51,110 nt of DNA. It comes from Desulfovirgula sp. GTDB lineage: Bacteria; Bacillota; Desulfotomaculia; Desulfotomaculales; Nap2-2B. Made by a program: the position numbers and the translations under genes. The stretch is taken from the NCBI GenBank assembly GCA_020725585.1, contig DYES01000075.1, forward strand, positions 1 to 51,110, read 5' to 3'. How positions within the stretch are numbered: the stretch's first letter is position 1; every line of letters begins with the position of its first letter. A model generated the notes under the pieces. That model saw only the letters and a list, made by a program, of their open reading frames with translations. It searched no databases and was not told the origin of the DNA. Shown one piece after another: positions 1 through 8,309 of this stretch.

Positions 1-64
1 GGATTTGAACCTGCGGCCTCACGGTCCCGAACCGTGCGCTCTAGCCAAACTGAGCTACGCCCCG
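1..64 (-). tRNA. tRNA-Pro (anticodon CGG), 3' end cut by the window
   Basis: Read on the minus strand from 64, the sequence folds as a tRNA: acceptor 5' strand CGGGGCG, U8-A9, a D arm with GCTC/GAGC, an anticodon stem CACGG/CCGTG around the loop TTCGGGA, and a T arm starting GCAGG-TTCAAAT. The anticodon at 29-27 is CGG, followed by G37, so it reads proline codon CCG. A 5' C at position 1 is usual for bacterial tRNA-Pro. The T-stem 3' strand and acceptor 3' strand lie outside the window. Confidence 0.93.
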
Positions 65-148
65 CTTTTCCAAGCATCTTTATTATCCTACAAAAAACCC
101 ACAAAGTCAAGGCGAAACTTCTTTTCGAAAATCACCTTTTAAAAAATA

Positions 149-1336
149 CTATTTTTCAATCCATTTTTCCAGAATTTCTTCGCCCCGGCCCCTCATTCCC
201 GTGTAATAACGGACAATTCTCCAGGCGCGCTCCTGCTCGTTATAGCTAATGAAACGCTCCTCGTAAACGCCCGTGGGATCATAATAGACGGTGTTCACGT
301 AACCGACCAGCACAATAACCTGCTTTGCGGGAAATATGCTTTTAACCTCGCGCATTATATTTTCATTAAACTCCAAAACGGCATCCGGCTTGTTCTTAAA
401 GTCCACATCGCTGAAAGTAAAGTATTTGAAAGGATCAACGGCAACGAAAACATAGAGCAATTTTTCCCTGCTTCCCGGGCCTGGCCAGAGGTCGGCGGCA
501 GAATAGCGCACCTTGACAGGGGTCTGGTTGATGGCAATTGCCGGGTAGTCCCGCTGCAATTTTTCGACCAGCTTTTCGTATTGCGGGTCAGTGCCGGCCA
601 GCGGGGCCAGTTTCCCGGACTTCAAGAAGGCCTCTATAGATACCTCAATTTTCGGGAACATCCTGTCCAGCAAGGCCGCGGCCTCTGCTCTGGTCAGCGT
701 TCCCCGCGGGCGAAAGGTGCCGTCCGCGTATCCAGCCACAAAGCCCTGTTCTACTGCCCAGGCCAGCATATTTTTAAACTCCGGCTTGATTTTACTGTGA
801 TCCTTAAATTTTAAAGATAAAATATTGGGGTTAATGGGAGTCTTTTGATCATCCTGTCTCACCTTGAGGAAAGCGGCGATAGCCTGCTCCCTTAAAATCG
901 GCTCAGCGGGCGCAAACAGGCGGCTGCCCTCGGAACCGGAAAAATCTCCAATATACCGGTACGTTGCGCCGACTGCCGGGGCGTACCACTCAGAAAGGGC
1001 AACGTCTTGATGAGTAGGCTTGTCCAAGGGTTCGACAGCCAAATTCCCGACCCTGGCCAGGATGGCCGCGAACTCTGCCCTGGAAAGGACGCCCTCGGGA
1101 CGAAAAGTTCCGTCCGGGTATCCAGCCAGCAATTTTCTTTCCACCAGTTGATTAATTACATAATAGCCCCAGTGCTCTTTGGGCACGTCGGTAAAAAGCA
1201 GGCCGGCTGGCTGGGCCGGGTTCTCTTGCCCGGCTGCGGAAATTATGGCCCCGCTGAAGAACGCAAATAACAAAAATAAAAAAAGTAAAGACAAAAAAGG
1301 TACTTTTTGCCTGCTCCATAACTTCTCCACCAGCAT
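149..1336 (-). CDS. Secreted S-layer homology (SLH) domain protein
   Basis: The 395-residue protein has a basic start and a long hydrophobic segment (about residues 12-36) that acts as a signal peptide. Three SLH domains follow: about 48-95 (GYPDGTFRPEG, then SRAEFAAIL), a degenerate one at about 108-160, and about 176-227 (GYADGTFRPRG, TRAEAAALL). SLH triplets bind pyruvylated secondary cell-wall polymer, so the protein should sit on the cell surface. The C-terminal part (about 230-395) matches no family I recognise. The ATG start has only a weak G-rich ribosome site. It is divergent from rqcH across about 150 bp. Confidence 0.88.
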   Translation of the reverse strand: MLVEKLWSRQKVPFLSLLFLFLLFAFFSGAIISAAGQENPAQPAGLLFTDVPKEHWGYYVINQLVERKLLAGYPDGTFRPEGVLSRAEFAAILARVGNLAVEPLDKPTHQDVALSEWYAPAVGATYRYIGDFSGSEGSRLFAPAEPILREQAIAAFLKVRQDDQKTPINPNILSLKFKDHSKIKPEFKNMLAWAVEQGFVAGYADGTFRPRGTLTRAEAAALLDRMFPKIEVSIEAFLKSGKLAPLAGTDPQYEKLVEKLQRDYPAIAINQTPVKVRYSAADLWPGPGSREKLLYVFVAVDPFKYFTFSDVDFKNKPDAVLEFNENIMREVKSIFPAKQVIVLVGYVNTVYYDPTGVYEERFISYNEQERAWRIVRYYTGMRGRGEEILEKWIEK

Positions 1337-1446
1337 ATACCCCCACTTAAGCTTTCACTCTCACTGCAACACTTAAAAAGTCACAATCGTTGCCTTTACT
1401 TTAATAGACGTTCATACATAGAAAAAGTTCCCGGTTTTCGCTTTTA

Positions 1447-1455
1447 TGATATAAT
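1447..1455 (+). promoter_or_regulatory. Extended -10 promoter of rqcH
   Basis: TGATATAAT is a perfect extended -10 element (TGn plus TATAAT at 1450-1455), 36 bases before the rqcH start. The -35 region is weak (TTCCCG near 1428), which is common for extended -10 promoters. Transcription would begin near 1462. Confidence 0.5.
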
Positions 1456-1490
1456 AATTTTGTTTAACAACCCGCAAGGAGAATAAACCC

Positions 1491-3257
1491 ATGCCTTTTG
1501 ACGGTTTTGTCCTGGCCGCCATTCGCCGGGAATTAGAAGAAAAAATAACCGGCTCCGCCATCGACCGGATCTACCAGCCCACCGCTGAGGCGCTGGTCTT
1601 TAACCTGCGGCGGGCAAGAGAGCGCCACCGCCTGTTTCTTTCCGCGCACCCGACCAACGCGCGCGTCCATTTGATGTCGGCGCCGGTGGAAAATCCGGCT
1701 TCCCCGCCGTTGTTTTGTATGGCCCTGCGCAAGCACCTGGAAGGAGGCCGCTTGAAAAAAATTGATCAGCCCGGCCTGGAAAGAATCCTTATCCTGGACA
1801 TCGAAGCCAGAGACGAAACGGGCGCTCTCGCGCCAAAACGCCTGGTGTGCGAACTGATGGGCAAACACAGCAACATTATCCTAGTGGACGGCCGGACCGG
1901 CCTGATCGTTGACGCCATCAAGCGTTACTCGCACGCGGTCAGCCGCTACCGCGAGGTGCTGCCGGGAAGGCCTTACCTCCCCCCGCCTGCCCAGGGGAAG
2001 TTCAACCCCCTGCTTCTCCGCGAAGAAGAATTTGAGCGGGCCATTTTAACCCAGCCGCTGGAGCTGCCGTTAAAAGACGCCCTCCAGGCCTGCCTGGACG
2101 GTTTTAGCAAGACGCTCGCCCGCGAACTAGTCTACCGGGCCGGGCTGCCTGAAGAAATGATCCTGGATGAATGCGGGGATTACGAGTTAAAAAAATTGTG
2201 GCGGGCGCTGCAAGAATTAATTATCCCCGCTGAAAAGGGGCAATTTCAGCCCACCCTGGCTGCCCGCCAAAAAAAATACATTGACTTTGCTGCCTTTGAG
2301 CTGACGCACCTGACCGGAGTGACCCGGATAACAGGCTCGATGAACGTTCTGGCGGAACAATTCTACGCCCAGAAAGAGGCGGGCGAAGAGCTGGAAAAAC
2401 AAAGGCAGGCTCTGCTCAAGCTGGTGCACAAAGAATTAAAGCGGCTGCACAAAAAATTTAGCATTCAAGAAGAGCAGTTGAGCGCCGCCCAGGAGGCAGA
2501 TGAAGCCAGGCTCTACGGCGAGATTTTAATGGCCAACCTGCACCGGCTGGAAAAGGGGCTGGCCCATGCCCTCCTGGAGAACTTTTACGACCCGCAGCAC
2601 AAACCGGTCCAAATACCGCTGGACCCTGGGCTGTCGCCCGTGGAAAACGCCCGGGCATATTTTAAAAAATACAACAAGACCAAAAACGCCTTGCAGAAAG
2701 CCCGGGAGCTGATTGCCGAAATCCAGCAGGAACTCGTCTACCTGGCCGGCGTGGAAACCGCCCTGCAGCAGGCCGCTTCCCTTGCCGATTTGGGAGAAAT
2801 CAAGGAAGAACTGGCCGAACAGGGCTATTTACCCCCAGAAAATCGGAAAAAAACCGGCCCGGCCCCCCGCTCCCCCGAGCTTTTGACCTTCACCTCATCC
2901 GACGGGTTCACCATCCTGGTCGGGCGGAACAACAAGCAAAATGATTACTTGACCATGCGCCTGGCCAAAAGCAACGACCTGTGGCTGCACGCCAAGAACA
3001 TTCCCGGCGCGCACGTGATCATCCGCGCAGACAACCGTACGCCGACCCCCACCGCCTTGCAGGAGGCGGCCGCCCTGGCAGCCTATTACAGCCGGGCCAG
3101 GCACTCTCAAAACGTGCCCGTGGATTACACCCTGCGCAAAAACGTCCAAAAACCGCGCGGCGCCAGGCCCGGCTTCGTTATCTACAAAGAACAGCGCACC
3201 ATCACCGTCAACCCGGACGAAGAGCTGGTCGCGCGTCTAGCGGTTCCTCAAAAATAA
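1491..3257 (+). CDS. rqcH: RqcH/NFACT family ribosome quality-control protein
   Basis: The 588-residue protein belongs to the NFACT family (RqcH, Rqc2/NEMF, formerly FbpA-like fibronectin-binding proteins). These bind stalled 50S subunits carrying peptidyl-tRNA and recruit Ala-tRNA to add C-terminal alanine tails. The N-terminal NFACT-N domain includes CELMGKHSNIILVD at about 123-136. A charged coiled-coil lies at about 295-430. The C-terminal NFACT-R domain carries DLWLHAKNIPGAHVIIR at about 497-513, the family signature. The ATG follows AAGGAG at good spacing. The 3' end overlaps the convergent next gene by 21 bp. Length is normal for the family. Confidence 0.93.
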   Translation: MPFDGFVLAAIRRELEEKITGSAIDRIYQPTAEALVFNLRRARERHRLFLSAHPTNARVHLMSAPVENPASPPLFCMALRKHLEGGRLKKIDQPGLERILILDIEARDETGALAPKRLVCELMGKHSNIILVDGRTGLIVDAIKRYSHAVSRYREVLPGRPYLPPPAQGKFNPLLLREEEFERAILTQPLELPLKDALQACLDGFSKTLARELVYRAGLPEEMILDECGDYELKKLWRALQELIIPAEKGQFQPTLAARQKKYIDFAAFELTHLTGVTRITGSMNVLAEQFYAQKEAGEELEKQRQALLKLVHKELKRLHKKFSIQEEQLSAAQEADEARLYGEILMANLHRLEKGLAHALLENFYDPQHKPVQIPLDPGLSPVENARAYFKKYNKTKNALQKARELIAEIQQELVYLAGVETALQQAASLADLGEIKEELAEQGYLPPENRKKTGPAPRSPELLTFTSSDGFTILVGRNNKQNDYLTMRLAKSNDLWLHAKNIPGAHVIIRADNRTPTPTALQEAAALAAYYSRARHSQNVPVDYTLRKNVQKPRGARPGFVIYKEQRTITVNPDEELVARLAVPQK

Positions 3258-3659
3258 GACGAGGGCGGTCAGGAGCATGACCGTTAACAGGACCATGGTA
3301 AGCCCGCCGAAATTAGCCAGCGGCTTTAAACGAATGCCTTCTCTTTCTGCTTTTTCCCTTAAATAACGGTAGACTTTAAGCCTGCCCACCACGTCCATCA
3401 CCAGGCTGTCGGCGAGATCGGGCTCTCCTCCCTTTTCCAAAATACTGTCGCCCGTAATCTCCACCCATCTCCATTCTTCGTCTGCCGCCAGCTTGATCCT
3501 TAAATAATTCTTGAACTCCTTTTCCCGGGGCTTGAGCCTTTGAAAAAAAATCCTGCGCTCCCCGCGGGTAAGGTGCCGGATGGTTTTCAGCAAAAGGCGC
3601 CTTTCCTCCGGCGGCAGATTAAACTGCCCGGCGATCAAATCGGCAAACTGGCAAGACAA
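3237..3659 (-). CDS. Uncharacterised small protein with C-terminal membrane anchor
   Basis: The 140-residue protein starts at TTG behind AAGGAG with 8-base spacing, which supports this start. Residues 1-115 are charged and probably helical, with clusters such as PPEERRLLLKTIRHLTRGERR. One strongly hydrophobic segment at about 118-136 is followed by RNR, as in a tail-anchored protein with its soluble part in the cytoplasm. I do not recognise the family. It converges on rqcH and overlaps its last 21 bases. No frame damage is visible. Confidence 0.7.
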   Translation of the reverse strand: MSCQFADLIAGQFNLPPEERRLLLKTIRHLTRGERRIFFQRLKPREKEFKNYLRIKLAADEEWRWVEITGDSILEKGGEPDLADSLVMDVVGRLKVYRYLREKAEREGIRLKPLANFGGLTMVLLTVMLLTALVLFLRNR

Positions 3660-3772
3660 AGGACCGCTCCTTTCTTAATATTAAAAAAGCAGAATATTTG
3701 TCCCCTAGTTTATCACGGTGCAGGCTACCCGGCAAGAAGAACTTAAAAAGAGGGGCACAAATTTAAATATAA

Positions 3773-3802
3773 TGGTAATATTATATATGGCAATATTATA
3801 CA
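3773..3802 (+). repeat. Tandem pair of 15-bp AT-rich repeats upstream of the P-loop/Asp23 gene
   Basis: TGGTAATATTATATA (3773-3787) is followed directly by TGGCAATATTATACA (3788-3802), with two differences. Each unit contains the palindrome AATATT. A TATAAT box overlaps the left edge at 3768-3773. The pair lies about 70 bases before the start of the following gene, so it could be an operator or promoter element. Confidence 0.6.
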
Positions 3803-3872
3803 GATATAAAACTAAAGGAAAAACCGTTCCTTTTTGCGAATCTTAATAGAGCAGAAAATTGGAGTGATAAAA

Positions 3873-4700
3873 GTGGAAGTTTACGCGCTGGTCGGTCCCA
3901 GCGGTACGGGGAAAAGCCACCGGGCCGGATCTGTAGCCCACGAACTGGATGCAGAACTCATTATCGACGACGGCTTAGTTATTCAGGATACCCGCATCCT
4001 GGGCGGCTTTTCGGCGAAAAGGCAGCCAACGCGGATTGGAGCCATCCGGGCAGCCCTTTTCTTAAACGAGGAACATGCACGGCAGGCTAAGGAAATAATC
4101 AAAAATGTGCATCCCAAGAAAGTGCTCATCCTGGCCACATCCGCGCGCATGGCGGAGAAAATTGCCCGGCGCCTGGAGCTTGGGCCCTTGACCAAAATCA
4201 TCAGCATTGAAGAAATAGCATCGCCCAAAGAAATCCGCAAGGCGCGCATAGAAAGAACGCAGCACAGCAAACACGTGATCCCGGCGCCTACCCTGGAAGT
4301 GAAAAAGAGCTTTCCGGATACGCTTATTGATCCCTTAAAAATTTTTTTAAAGCGCAAGGGTGCGCCCGAAAAGCGCGGCTGGCTGGAGCAGTCAATCGTC
4401 AAGCCCACCTTTACCAGCTACGGAAAATTAACCATCACCCATAGCGCCCTGGCCAGCATCGTCGCCCGGGCGGCCGAGGAAGTGCCGGGCGTAAAAAGCG
4501 CGGGCAGGATAAACATCATTCAACAGGTGGAAGGCGTGATCATAGAACTATACCCCGTCGTCTACTACGGCTGCCACCTGCCGAAAATAAGCCGCAAAAT
4601 TCAGGTGGCCGTAAAAAGACGGGTGGAAGACATGACCGGCCTGACGGTGAAAGCCATCCACGTATACATAAGGGATCTGGACCTGGTCAGGCCGGTCTAA
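3873..4700 (+). CDS. P-loop ATPase fused to a C-terminal Asp23/Gls24 domain
   Basis: The N-terminal half is a nucleotide-binding domain with Walker A motif GPSGTGKS at residues 8-15. The C-terminal part (about 176-275, from GKLTITHSALASIVARAAEE to VKAIHVYIRDL) matches the Asp23/Gls24 (DUF322) fold, known from envelope-stress and cell-surface-associated proteins of Firmicutes. The GTG at 3873 is preferred because GGAG lies 8 bases upstream and the P-loop then sits at the extreme N terminus. A TTG at 3834 is open in frame but has no ribosome site. The substrate is unknown. A structural or regulatory role at the envelope is inference. It stands alone between oppositely directed genes. Confidence 0.8.
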   Translation: MEVYALVGPSGTGKSHRAGSVAHELDAELIIDDGLVIQDTRILGGFSAKRQPTRIGAIRAALFLNEEHARQAKEIIKNVHPKKVLILATSARMAEKIARRLELGPLTKIISIEEIASPKEIRKARIERTQHSKHVIPAPTLEVKKSFPDTLIDPLKIFLKRKGAPEKRGWLEQSIVKPTFTSYGKLTITHSALASIVARAAEEVPGVKSAGRINIIQQVEGVIIELYPVVYYGCHLPKISRKIQVAVKRRVEDMTGLTVKAIHVYIRDLDLVRPV

Positions 4701-4726
4701 AAAGTTTATATAAGAGATTGCTCGAC

Positions 4727-5398
4727 TTAAGCTTTAACGGCAAAAACGTGGTTGCCAATCTGGGCAATGACGGGGAGCTGCCGGATCCATTTGTCGGTGG
4801 CCGTGCGCGGGTTGTAAAAAAAGAGCGCCCCGTTGGTGGGGTCCTTCCCCAGCAAGGCCTGCAGCGCTGCGTTAATGGCCACCTCGTCCGGTTCAAGGTT
4901 AATGGAGCCGTCCGCCACCGGGGTAAACTGGTGGACGTAAGGGCTGTTCTGCATAATTACTTCCCGGATCGTGTTCGGAAAGTAAGGGCTGGCCACCCGG
5001 TTAAGGATCACCGCCCCCACGGCCACCTGCCCGGTAAAACTTTCCCCGCGGGCTTCCGCGTAAATTATCCTGGCTAAAAGCATTAAGTCGTCGCGGGAGA
5101 TATTGCCCCGGGAAAGCGCTTCCGGCACCAGCCCTGCTGCCCGGCCGGGGATGATCAGGACTTCTCCCGGCCTGATTAACGTGCTCGACAACTTATTAAT
5201 TTTTATCAACTGCGTCAGGGATACGTTAAACTGCTCGCTGATTTTGCACAACGTATCCCCTTCTTTGATCGTATAACAAACCAGGTTCCGGAAGCCACGC
5301 AAGTCCTGCTCCTGCGCCTGGGCGCAAGAAACGAAGAAACCCTGCACAATCAGCAAGGCAACAACAAACGTGGCGGTGATTTTCCAGTATTTGGCCAT
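4727..5398 (-). CDS. LysM plus SleB-type cell-wall hydrolase, secreted
   Basis: The 223-residue protein has a signal peptide (about 1-28, ending AQA), a LysM peptidoglycan-binding domain at about 40-84 (YTIKEGDTLCKISEQFNVS), and a SleB/Hydrolase_2 domain at about 105-223 (LLARIIYAEARGES). Glu115 in the YAEARGE motif is the expected catalytic acid of this lytic-transglycosylase-like family. Family members degrade spore cortex or act in sporulation. The ATG at 5398 has AAAGGAG at good spacing. An upstream in-frame ATG at 5422 lies before that site and is less likely. B. subtilis SleB has a different binding domain, so no symbol is given. Confidence 0.88.
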   Translation of the reverse strand: MAKYWKITATFVVALLIVQGFFVSCAQAQEQDLRGFRNLVCYTIKEGDTLCKISEQFNVSLTQLIKINKLSSTLIRPGEVLIIPGRAAGLVPEALSRGNISRDDLMLLARIIYAEARGESFTGQVAVGAVILNRVASPYFPNTIREVIMQNSPYVHQFTPVADGSINLEPDEVAINAALQALLGKDPTNGALFFYNPRTATDKWIRQLPVIAQIGNHVFAVKA

Positions 5399-5529
5399 TC
5401 TTGCTCTCCTTTCTTGGCTCAAATAATAGTTTTGACAAAAAAACGGCCGTTATATTCATCTAATTTATGCCATAATTAACATTATAAGGTTAATTTTTAG
5501 GTTCTTCCCCGTCTTTAATTTCAAAGAAG

Positions 5530-5575
5530 ACAAAAAACAAAAAAAGGAATTAGGAATCCAGAATTAGACTCCTAA
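5530..5575 (-). terminator. Rho-independent terminator of the dnaD-helicase loader operon
   Basis: On the minus strand, TTAGGAGTC and its partner GATTCCTAA (one mismatch) form a stem around an 8-base loop, followed by a T-rich tract (TTCCTTTTTTTG). It lies about 70 bases downstream of the helicase-loader stop codon. Confidence 0.6.
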
Positions 5576-5647
5576 CCCCTCATTTCCTTAGCGGCGCCAT
5601 AGGCGGCGGGAGGTCTAAAGGCCTCTTTGATTTATGCCTTTCGCTGC

Positions 5648-6382
5648 TTACTTGCCTTTCCCCTGGCGCTGCAGAACGCGGATGTCCATGTCCACCAGGA
5701 GCCGGTAAGGACGGCACATTTGATAAATGCGGGAGGTGGTTCTCTCCCCTAAATACTCCTCCAGATCTTCCAGGTTTATATTGGTGGTGATGATTACGGG
5801 CAGCGAGTGATTCAGCCGGTAGTTAAGGATGGAATAGAGCTTGTTGCGGACCCAGTCAGTGTAGTTATGCGCCCCGAGGTCGTCCAGGATCAGAAGAGGA
5901 ACTTTCCGGGCGGCGTCTAAAATTTCCTGCTCCGTCAAATCACCCGGCCCGCGGTGGGGGTCGTAAGTGGAACGGATCCGGTCGAGCAAATCGGGCACAA
6001 CGATAAACAGTACGGAAACGCCTTTCTCTAAGAGGGCGTTGGCAATACAGCAGGCCAAAAAGGTTTTGCCGCTCCCCACCGGGCCGGTAAAAAGCAGGCC
6101 GTCAACCCCGGCCTTCCTGGAAAAATCGCTCACAAAAGCGAGAGCCGCGCTAAAAGTAAGGCGCGCCGATTCGTGATAACTAATTCCCTTGGCGGGATCG
6201 GTAACCTGGCGGGAGTAATATTTAAAGCTGAATTTATCAAAGGTGCAGGAACGCAAGGCGCTCGGCAGGCAGGATTCCTTAAACAGCTTAAAGAGTGCTC
6301 TTTGCGCCGAGCAGCTGCAGGGAACGGCCAGGTTTCCCTGCACGAGGACGCCGCGATCGTGGCAAAGCTTGCAGATTTCCAA
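5648..6382 (-). CDS. DnaI/DnaC-like replicative helicase loader ATPase
   Basis: The 244-residue AAA+ protein has an N-terminal cysteine cluster (C4, C7, C22, C24) like the zinc-binding part of helicase loaders. Walker A is GPVGSGKT (100-107) and Walker B is LLILDD (163-168). A sensor-type TTN (VIITTNINLEDLEEYLGERTTSRI) and an arginine finger follow. Loaders of this type deliver the DnaB-type helicase at the origin. The start is TTG with GGGAG about 10 bases upstream. It follows the DnaD gene on the same strand, which is the expected primosome context, and a terminator follows it. Confidence 0.87.
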   Translation of the reverse strand: MEICKLCHDRGVLVQGNLAVPCSCSAQRALFKLFKESCLPSALRSCTFDKFSFKYYSRQVTDPAKGISYHESARLTFSAALAFVSDFSRKAGVDGLLFTGPVGSGKTFLACCIANALLEKGVSVLFIVVPDLLDRIRSTYDPHRGPGDLTEQEILDAARKVPLLILDDLGAHNYTDWVRNKLYSILNYRLNHSLPVIITTNINLEDLEEYLGERTTSRIYQMCRPYRLLVDMDIRVLQRQGKGK

Positions 6383-6517
6383 CGTTTTCGGGCTCCCTTC
6401 TTCTTAAAAACGCAGACCCCAGGCACAAAAGGCAAGAAAAGCACAAAGTGAAGTGCCCTTGTGCCCTTGATCCTTTCTGTAAAATATTTTCTAAATATTA
6501 TAAAATAAATAATTGGC

Positions 6518-7321
6518 CTAGCTCAAATAAAGCGCCTTCACTATTTCTTTTTTCCGGCGACTGCCTGGTTTGGCGCCGTCCGGGCCGCCGCCCGGCTTTT
6601 TTTGGCGCCGGCTCTGGAAATTGCGGTCATACTCGGCGACCGCGTCCAACGTATGAAGATTATTCTTCTTCCACTTCAAAAGAATGCCGTCAATGTACTT
6701 AAAATTATGCTTGCCGATTAAAACGGCCCTGCGCAGGGCGTCCAAGATAAGGGAACAATCGAGCTCCCGCCCCCAAAGCCGGATTTGCTCCACTTCCATG
6801 GGCGAAAGCGGACGGCCGAACTCTTCTTCAAAACTCCTCACCAGCCGGGCGAAATCCGTCCCGCCAACGCCTTTTTCCTCTTTTTCCTCCTGCTCCGCCA
6901 GGGCCTTGCGGGTCTTTTCGATCTCCTTGACTTTCGCGCATGCCCATGCCTCCGACAATTTCGCAAAGAGGGGCTCAAAGTCGTAGCCGCTTAAAATGGC
7001 GCCCTGTGCTTCATCGTAATATTGAGTGACGGCAATGACCTCTTTTTCCAAAAGACTGGCCAGGTTTCGCTCCACCCGCTCCAGCCCCCCCGCCAGGCAC
7101 TCCGCCAGGAGCTCCGGCGGCGGGAAGAGAATTTTCTCCTCCATGCGCAGGCGCAACAACTGAACGAGCACCATCATCTCTTCGTCGGTAATATCTATCT
7201 TCGTATAGTAACGCAGCAACAGGTTGGGAATGCTCGTCGCCCCGCAGAGCATGAGATCGGCGCCAAAGGCTGCGGTGATGTTGCCCTCTCTATATCTCTT
7301 CAAGGTCTTCCGGCCTTTCAT
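6518..7321 (-). CDS. dnaD: DnaD/DnaB-family primosome initiation protein
   Basis: The protein has an N-terminal winged-helix-like region (about 1-110) and a C-terminal DnaB_2 domain. That domain carries the YxxxIxxxW-type signature KYIDGILLKWKKNN near residue 220. A basic glycine-rich tail follows, as is common in DnaD proteins. DnaD remodels origin DNA and recruits the helicase loader, whose gene lies downstream. The ATG at 7321 is chosen because AGGTGG lies 8 bases upstream. A GTG at 7333 is the alternative and adds four residues. A possible promoter (TGGACA, 18-base spacer, TAAAAT) lies at 7346-7375 on this strand. Confidence 0.82.
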   Translation of the reverse strand: MKGRKTLKRYREGNITAAFGADLMLCGATSIPNLLLRYYTKIDITDEEMMVLVQLLRLRMEEKILFPPPELLAECLAGGLERVERNLASLLEKEVIAVTQYYDEAQGAILSGYDFEPLFAKLSEAWACAKVKEIEKTRKALAEQEEKEEKGVGGTDFARLVRSFEEEFGRPLSPMEVEQIRLWGRELDCSLILDALRRAVLIGKHNFKYIDGILLKWKKNNLHTLDAVAEYDRNFQSRRQKKPGGGPDGAKPGSRRKKEIVKALYLS

Positions 7322-7454
7322 CTCTTTGCCCACCTACCCCACTATATTTTATGGTAAAGGCAGGAGGTTTGTCCAGGTGAAAAAAAGCCGTCATATTTGT
7401 ATTTGCGTCTGGCAATCGGCAAAATTTATCTTCTTATGGCGAAAAATGTTAAAA

Positions 7455-8309
7455 TTATAAAAAGACCGGTTTCCGCAAGACAAAGGCGCAGACCCGCAAA
7501 CCCATCTCCTTCAAGAGCTGCACAGCCTCGCGCGTACAATACCCGAGATCTTTTTTCCGGTGTGCGTCGGATCCCACGGTAAAAATGCGCACCCCGGCTT
7601 TTTTCGCCAGGGCAAGGAGGTCGGTGCTGGGATGAAATTCGGTGAGGCCGCGGCGGCGGCTGGAGGTGTTCACCTCCAGACCAGTTCCCTTTCGGGCCAT
7701 GGCGCGAAAAATATCCTCCACGCGCCCGCGGTGGAGATCGTTGATTTCCCGGCCGAAAAACTCGCCGCCGTATCGTTTGTACAGATCCAGGTGGCCGATG
7801 CAGTCAAAAAGCCCCGAGTCGACCGCTTCTTTTAAGGCCCCGAAATAATCTTTTGCCACGGCGTCCAGGTTCTTGTGGGCAAAGTACTCCCGGCATTCCC
7901 GGCGGGAGGAAATCGCCTGGTGCTCCAGGCAGTGAATGGAGCCGAGCACAAAATCAAAGGGGTAGCGCGCCGCCACTTTCTCGACGGCGGCTTCCGCCCC
8001 CCGTTCAAAGCCCACCTCCAGCCCGGCCTTGACGCGCAATCCCGCTGAAGAAAACTCCTTTCGCGCCTCCTCCAGATCTTGAAAATAGCGCTCCAGCCAG
8101 CGTTCACTTTCCATGGGCTCTATTTTTCCGTCCACCCGGACGAACCAATCAATATGCCTGCGCCGGGGGTCCACTTCCAGGTGCGGCGTAAAGCAAATTT
8201 CTACAAGGCCCCTGGCCAGGGCCTCCCGACAGTATTCAAATATGCTCACGTCCTCGGCGTCAATGGAATAACCCGGATGAACGTGATAATCCAGATAACA
8301 ACCGGTTAT
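7455..8309 (-). CDS. PHP-domain histidinol-phosphatase-like phosphoesterase with unconventional start
   Basis: The PHP metal-binding motifs occur in order: DYHVHPGYSID, CFTPHLEVDP, GLEVGFE, GSIHCLEH, IGHLDLYKRY, LEVNTSS and GSDAH. This pattern matches HisJ/HisK-type histidinol phosphatases. The essential HVH motif (codons 8285-8277) lies upstream of the first ATG/GTG/TTG in frame, GTG at 8249. The frame is open to 8369 with no standard start. The best candidate is ATA at 8309, overlapping the upstream gene's TAA as ATAA, with GGGAG 10 bases before it. CTG at 8294 is an alternative. No other histidine genes are present, so the substrate is uncertain. Confidence 0.8.
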   Translation of the reverse strand: MTGCYLDYHVHPGYSIDAEDVSIFEYCREALARGLVEICFTPHLEVDPRRRHIDWFVRVDGKIEPMESERWLERYFQDLEEARKEFSSAGLRVKAGLEVGFERGAEAAVEKVAARYPFDFVLGSIHCLEHQAISSRRECREYFAHKNLDAVAKDYFGALKEAVDSGLFDCIGHLDLYKRYGGEFFGREINDLHRGRVEDIFRAMARKGTGLEVNTSSRRRGLTEFHPSTDLLALAKKAGVRIFTVGSDAHRKKDLGYCTREAVQLLKEMGLRVCAFVLRKPVFL

